A program made the position numbers and the translations under genes. From assembly GCA_021846965.1 (NCBI GenBank), contig JAJZWA010000002.1:62001-126000 (forward strand): 64,000 nt of DNA, read 5' to 3'. This document shows positions 60,405-64,000 of this stretch, in pieces; the first letter of the stretch is position 1; each line of letters opens with the position of its first letter. Source of the stretch: Pseudomonadota bacterium (GTDB lineage Bacteria > Pseudomonadota > Gammaproteobacteria > Burkholderiales > Burkholderiaceae_C). The notes below the pieces were generated by a model. That model was not told the origin of the DNA and did not search any database. It was given only the letters and a program-made list of their open reading frames with translations.

Positions 60405-61844
60405 ATGACCTCGACACCGGTACGTACCCGCTTCGCACCCAGCCCGACCGGCTTCATCCACCTCGGGAACATCCGCTCGGCGCTGTATCCCTGGGCCTTC
60501 GCGCGTCACCACGGCGGTCAGTTCGTGCTGCGCATCGAGGACACCGACACCGAGCGCTCGACCCAGGCCGCGGTGGACGTGATCCTCGAGTCCATGCAGT
60601 GGATGGGTCTGCACTACGACGAGGGTCCCATCTACCAGATGCAGCGCATGCAGCGCTACCGCGAGGTGCTGCGCCAGCTGGTCGAGGCGGGCCACGCCTA
60701 TCCCTGCTACATGAGCACCACCGAGCTCGACGCCCTGCGCGAGCGCCAGATGGCGGCCGGGCTCAAGCCGCGCTACGACGGAACCTGGCGTCCGGAGCCG
60801 GGCAAGACCCTGCCTACCGTGCCGCAGGGCGTGCAGCCGGTGCTGCGCTTTCGCACTCCCGCCCACGGCAGCGTGAGCTGGATGGATCGCGTCAAGGGCC
60901 AGGTCAGCTTCGACAACGCCGAGCTCGACGACCTGGTGATCGCGCGACCGGACGGAACGCCGACCTACAACTTCTGCGTCGTGGTCGACGACATCGACAT
61001 GCGCATCACGCATGTGATCCGCGGCGACGACCATGTCAACAACACGCCGCGCCAGATCCACATCTTTCGCGCACTGGGCAGCGAGCCGCCGGTGTACGCC
61101 CATCTGCCGACGGTGCTCAACGAGCAGGGCGACAAGCTGTCCAAGCGCAGCGGCGCGAAGAGCGTTCTGCAGTACCGCGACGAGGGGTACCTGGCCGATG
61201 CCATGGTCAACTACCTTGCCCGCCTGGGCTGGTCGCATGGCGACGACGAACTGTTCAGCCGCGAGCAGTTCGTGCAGTGGTTCGACCTCGATCACCTCGG
61301 CCGCTCGGCGGCCCAGTTCGACGGTGAGAAGCTCAAGTGGGTCAACGCCCAGTATCTGCGCGCGCTGGAGCCGCAGCGCCTGGCGCAGTTGCTGCGCCCC
61401 TTCCTGGAAGGCCTGGGGCTGCGAGAGCAGGGCGTGAGCCTGGAGGCGGCCGCGCTGTTGTTGCGCGAGCGCGCATCGACCCTGCTCGAGATCGCCGAGC
61501 TGTGCACGATGTTCTACGCCGAGCCGAAGCCCGATGCCCAGGCGCTGGAGCCACTGCTCACGCCGCAGGTGCGCGAGGCGCTGCGGGCACTGCTGGCAAA
61601 GCTGAAGCAACTTCCCCAGTGGGACGCCGCATCGGTGGGATCCGCGCTCAAGCAGGTGCTGGGCGAGCACAAGCTGAAGATGCCCCAGTTGGCCATGCCC
61701 CTGCGCCATCTGGTCACCGGACGCGGGCAGACTCCCTCGGTGGACGCGGTGCTCGCGCTGTTCGCCCGCGAGACGGTGATGCAGCGCTTGCGCGCCGGGC
61801 TCGAGGCATCGGGGCCGGGCAGCGAGGGCCAGCCGATGGCCTGA
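60405..61844 (+). CDS. gltX: Glutamate-tRNA ligase
   Basis: This 479-aa class I synthetase has [20 protein letters not shown] (HIGH-type motif), [14 protein letters not shown] at the start, [27 protein letters not shown], and KMSKS as [10 protein letters not shown]. The length and anticodon-binding domain fit discriminating or non-discriminating GluRS; which one depends on whether a glutaminyl-tRNA synthetase exists elsewhere. It lies 34 bases after metZ. Confidence 0.96.
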   Translation: MTSTPVRTRFAPSPTGFIHLGNIRSALYPWAFARHHGGQFVLRIEDTDTERSTQAAVDVILESMQWMGLHYDEGPIYQMQRMQRYREVLRQLVEAGHAYPCYMSTTELDALRERQMAAGLKPRYDGTWRPEPGKTLPTVPQGVQPVLRFRTPAHGSVSWMDRVKGQVSFDNAELDDLVIARPDGTPTYNFCVVVDDIDMRITHVIRGDDHVNNTPRQIHIFRALGSEPPVYAHLPTVLNEQGDKLSKRSGAKSVLQYRDEGYLADAMVNYLARLGWSHGDDELFSREQFVQWFDLDHLGRSAAQFDGEKLKWVNAQYLRALEPQRLAQLLRPFLEGLGLREQGVSLEAAALLLRERASTLLEIAELCTMFYAEPKPDAQALEPLLTPQVREALRALLAKLKQLPQWDAASVGSALKQVLGEHKLKMPQLAMPLRHLVTGRGQTPSVDAVLALFARETVMQRLRAGLEASGPGSEGQPMA

Positions 61845-61878
61845 GCTGGCAGGAGCCAGCCTGTGGCGCTGATGCCAC
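61845..61878 (+). terminator. Double hairpin immediately after gltX
   Basis: GCTGGC-AGGA-GCCAGC (61845-61860, starting at the base after the gltX stop) is a perfect six-pair hairpin. GTGGC-GCTGAT-GCCAC (61863-61878) is a second. No T-run follows, only CGTTTCGG. It could protect the gltX 3' end or help termination. A -10-like TACAAT at 61888-61893 follows, without a clear -35. Confidence 0.4.
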
Positions 61879-62226
61879 GTTTCGGGTTACAATTACAGAA
61901 TGCGCCCGAGGGGAAGGTTCCGGGGCGAAGCCCTGGATCAGTGACCGTCCACCGTGACGGTACGACGTGACGGTACGAGGTACGCCGTAACGGTACGCCG
62001 TGAAAGTCCGTCCAGGGATTCGTCAGAGGAATTTCGCAGGATGAAAACTGGGCGGTGACGGGCAAGTGTACCTGGATGCGTCGGGTTGTCCATACCCCGC
62101 AGCCGGGAGGGGCTACAGCCCCGACTTGCCGGATCCGCGACCTTCCCGCGTGGTGCTGGCAGGTCCGCGCCTCGTGTCGCGCGGGGTCGGGCCGATGATG
62201 TTTCTGGCTTTTGAAAAGGGCGAGCC
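61879..62226. other. Gene-free region before the orphan 89-aa gene
   Basis: About 350 bases hold the 13-bp repeat array (61940-62011), a small hairpin GGGGCT-AC-AGCCCC (62109-62122) and the leader of the 89-aa gene. I see no tRNA-like fold and no coding frame with a ribosome site other than the orphan gene. A small RNA starting near the TACAAT is possible but unsupported. Confidence 0.45.
61940..62011. repeat. 13-bp tandem array with CGTGACGGTACG units
   Basis: Exact CGTGACGGTACG occurs at 61953 and 61966, CGTAACGGTACG at 61986, and degenerate versions at 61940 (AGTGACCGTCCA) and 61999 (CGTGAAAGTCCG). The spacing is 13, 13, 20 and 13; the 20 results from an extra GAGGTAC-like block. The units contain small odd palindromes (ACCGT-G-ACGGT; CCGT-A-ACGG), so each could also be a protein-binding site. 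Confidence 0.7.
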
Positions 62227-62496
62227 GTGGCGAAAACGACGACTACTACGCGCAAATCCGGGGATGTGGACACCAGCGAATCGGTGAGCACCAAGCCCCA
62301 GGCGTCCAAGCAGGCCCCCAATCCCTGGGATCTGATGATGGAGAACGCCGCGGAGGTCGCGTCGACCTTTCGCAAGCGCCCGCAGGTGAAGGTGTCCTCG
62401 CCGTGGCGCGAGGGTTTCGGGCGTCCTCTCTCGCAGCGTTCGCGCGAGATCTACGAGCACATCACGGCGAACAAGACCCGCCTGAAGCAGAAGTGA
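62227..62496 (+). CDS. Conserved-looking orphan protein of unknown function
   Basis: An 89-aa frame starts at GTG (62227), with AAAGGGCGAG ahead. The protein has a Thr/Lys/Ser-rich disordered N-terminus (about 1-35), then a compact PNPWDLMMENAAEVASTFRKRPQ segment, and ends with a basic helix-like REIYEHITANKTRLKQK. There is no membrane segment or signal. I do not recognise the family. Its codon use and amphipathic pattern look coding, unlike the shadow frames around it. It converges on pyrD with a strong hairpin between the two stops. Confidence 0.62.
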   Translation: MAKTTTTTRKSGDVDTSESVSTKPQASKQAPNPWDLMMENAAEVASTFRKRPQVKVSSPWREGFGRPLSQRSREIYEHITANKTRLKQK

Positions 62497-62501
62497 GGCG
62501 C

Positions 62502-62520
62502 CGGGGCCGCCGCGGCCCCG
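62502..62520. terminator. GC hairpin between convergent orphan gene and pyrD
   Basis: CGGGGCCGC (62502-62510) and GCGGCCCCG (62512-62520) are perfect reverse complements around one base, giving a tight hairpin in the 25-base gap between two convergent stops. Only TT follows on the plus strand. It probably acts for both genes. Confidence 0.55.
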
Positions 62521-62521
62521 T

Positions 62522-63550
62522 TCAGCACGTGCGGGCCAGGGCCTGGGCACATTCGTGCACCAGCCCCGGGCCGCGGTAGATCAGCCCGCTGTACAGCTGG
62601 ACCAGATCGGCCCCGCAGCGGCGTTTTTCCAGCGCATCGGCGGCGTCCATCACGCCTCCGGCTCCGATGATGGGGTAAGCCGGCCCCAGGTGCTCGCGCA
62701 GCAGCGAGATCACGCGATTGGCCGCTTCGCGCAGCGGGGCGCCGCTCAGGCCGCCGGCCTGCTCGGCGTGGGCCAGGCCTTCGACTCCGCGGCGCGAAAG
62801 GGTGGTGTTGGTGGCGATCACGCCATCCATGCCATGGCGCACCAGCGCATCGGCCAGCGCATGCACCTGCGGGTCCGCCAGGTCCGGCGCCACTTTCAGC
62901 AGCATGGGAACACGCCGTCCCTGTTCCTGGGCCAGGCGCTCGCGTACCTCGGCCAGGCCGCCCAGCAGGCCTTCCAGCGCGTCGTCGCTTTGCAGCTGAC
63001 GCAAGCCCGCCGTGTTCGGCGAGGACACGTTGACGGTCACGTAGTCGGCATGCTCATGCACGGCGCGCAGGCAGATCGCGTAGTCCTGCAGCGCCGATCC
63101 GATGGGCGTGGCGGCATTCTTGCCGATGTTCAGCCCCAGGGGTACCTCGCGGCGACTGCGCCGCACATTGCGCAGGAAGGCCTCCAGTCCCTGGTTGTTG
63201 AATCCCATGCGATTGATCAGCGCGCGCGCCTGGGGCAGCCGGAACATGCGCGGGCGCGGATTGCCGCCCTGCGCCAGCGGCGTGACCGTCCCGACCTCGA
63301 CGAAGCCGAAGCCCAGCGCCGCGAGGGCGTCGATGGCCTCGCCGTTCTTGTCCAGCCCGGCGGCCAGGCCGACACGGTTGGGAAAGTCCAGCCCCAGCAG
63401 GCGCACGGGATCGATCACCCGCGGCTGCGCGAGCAGCAGGCTCAGGCCGCACTGGTGCATCGTGCGCAGCGCACCAAGGCCGAGGTGGTGGGCGGCTTCG
63501 GGATCGAGCCGGAACAGCAGCGGGCGGATCAGCGCGTATGGCAGGGGCAT
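62522..63550 (-). CDS. pyrD: Dihydroorotate dehydrogenase (quinone), class 2
   Basis: This 342-aa enzyme has the class 2 N-terminal membrane helix region ([21 protein letters not shown]). Also visible are [63 protein letters not shown] (catalytic Ser), VIATNTT, and the flavin phosphate site [14 protein letters not shown]. It oxidises dihydroorotate using ubiquinone at the inner membrane. I chose the ATG at 63550 ([10 protein letters not shown]). It is divergent from rpiA. Confidence 0.96.
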   Translation of the reverse strand: MPLPYALIRPLLFRLDPEAAHHLGLGALRTMHQCGLSLLLAQPRVIDPVRLLGLDFPNRVGLAAGLDKNGEAIDALAALGFGFVEVGTVTPLAQGGNPRPRMFRLPQARALINRMGFNNQGLEAFLRNVRRSRREVPLGLNIGKNAATPIGSALQDYAICLRAVHEHADYVTVNVSSPNTAGLRQLQSDDALEGLLGGLAEVRERLAQEQGRRVPMLLKVAPDLADPQVHALADALVRHGMDGVIATNTTLSRRGVEGLAHAEQAGGLSGAPLREAANRVISLLREHLGPAYPIIGAGGVMDAADALEKRRCGADLVQLYSGLIYRGPGLVHECAQALARTC

Positions 63551-63681
63551 CGCGTGGGAGGGCTGCAAGAGCCGGTCGGAGCAGCGGCGATAATAAGGGC
63601 TTTGTCTTCCCAGGCCACGCGCTGCGACTCGGCGCGTGCGACTTCCCTCCGCATTCCCCACCCTTTTCCCGGCAGGCTCGC
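63551..63681. promoter_or_regulatory. Divergent pyrD/rpiA promoter region
   Basis: This 131-base gap contains, on the plus strand, GATAAT at 63589-63594 as a possible -10 for rpiA; no good -35 stands in front of it. No operator-like palindrome is evident. Confidence 0.3.
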
Positions 63682-64000
63682 ATGACCCAGGACGAACTCA
63701 AACAGGCTGTGGCGCAGGCGGCGCTGCGTTTCGTGGTGCCCGGCGCCGTGATCGGCGTGGGAACCGGCTCCACGGTGAACCATTTCATCGACGCGCTGGC
63801 GGGAATCCGCGATCGCGTGCGCGCGGCGGTCTCGAGCTCCGAGCGCAGCACCGAGAGGCTGCGTGCCCACGGCATCGAGGTGCTGGACCTCAACGAGGTG
63901 GGGACCCTCGGGGTCTATGTCGACGGAGCCGACGAGATCGACCCGGGCGGGGCCATGATCAAGGGCGGCGGCGGCGCGCTGACCCGCGAGAAGATCCTCG
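63682..64000 (+). CDS. rpiA: Ribose-5-phosphate isomerase A, N-terminal part
   Basis: The gene runs off the right edge; 106 codons are visible. It has the start [13 protein letters not shown], the phosphate loop [26 protein letters not shown] and the catalytic [27 protein letters not shown], which contains the Asp-Gly-Ala-Asp-Glu and KGGGGA motifs of RpiA. It interconverts ribose 5-phosphate and ribulose 5-phosphate. Confidence 0.95.
   Translation, partial: MTQDELKQAVAQAALRFVVPGAVIGVGTGSTVNHFIDALAGIRDRVRAAVSSSERSTERLRAHGIEVLDLNEVGTLGVYVDGADEIDPGGAMIKGGGGALTREKIL

Noticed and set aside
62066-62287. 73-aa frame upstream of and overlapping the orphan 89-aa gene
   Set aside because: It has no ribosome site, includes the hairpin region, and its translation is Pro/Arg-rich without conserved pattern; the overlapping GTG frame is more convincing.

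Overview
The window is high-GC chromosomal DNA (roughly 70% G+C by eye) from a betaproteobacterium, most likely of the order Burkholderiales. The evidence is the gene order acnA ... mdh / gntR-sdhCDABE-gltA, leuCDB-asd-fimV-truA-trpFBA-accD-folC-SPOR-cvpA-purF-metZ, which is a familiar Burkholderiales backbone, plus the pilT/pilU and glrK-lipoprotein-glrR sets. Almost all of it is core housekeeping sequence. I see no prophage, insertion sequence, CRISPR array or rRNA operon. There is one tRNA gene, tRNA-Ala(CGC), at 26160-26235 on the minus strand.

Layout: 1-5 kb holds the end of a nudix hydrolase gene, an endonuclease/exonuclease/phosphatase-family gene and cardiolipin synthase clsB, then a rhodanese gene overlapping a YeeE/YedE-type sulfur-compound permease. 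5-10 kb carries rlmJ and the tightly overlapping three-gene unit glrK-lipoprotein-glrR. Just downstream lies a small exported-protein gene with what looks like a complete GlrR/sigma-54 promoter. 10-20 kb has a DEAD-box helicase, a nucleoside-gate membrane protein, pilT-cNMP-binding protein-pilU (minus strand), a YggS-type PLP protein, a thioredoxin-like protein and ettA. 20-30 kb has an HtrA-type protease, a SIMPL protein, an Fsr-like exporter, a PfkB kinase, tpx, the tRNA, yaaA, and a rubrerythrin / Fe-S oxidoreductase / DUF3501 redox module. 30-43 kb has a secreted DUF11-like protein whose signal peptide is built from a 12-bp tandem repeat, and then TCA-cycle genes (acnA, mdh, sdhCDAB, sdhE, gltA) with a GntR regulator and an 18-bp perfect palindrome between mdh and gntR. 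43-64 kb has leucine, aspartate-semialdehyde, tryptophan, fatty-acid, folate, purine and methionine biosynthesis genes, then gltX, an orphan 89-aa gene, pyrD and the start of rpiA.

The most interesting item is the regulatory region at 9596-9788. It has two TGTC-N10-GACA-type sites exactly 63 bp apart, a near-consensus IHF site and a consensus -24/-12 promoter, all between glrR and a monocistronic 80-aa exported Ala/His-rich protein with its own strong terminator. It predicts a target of the GlrK/GlrR system unrelated to the enterobacterial small RNA GlmY. A second theme is short tandem repeats: in-frame units (15 bp, 12 bp, 6 bp) near the N-terminus or in the linker of envelope proteins, and 13-bp units in intergenic DNA.
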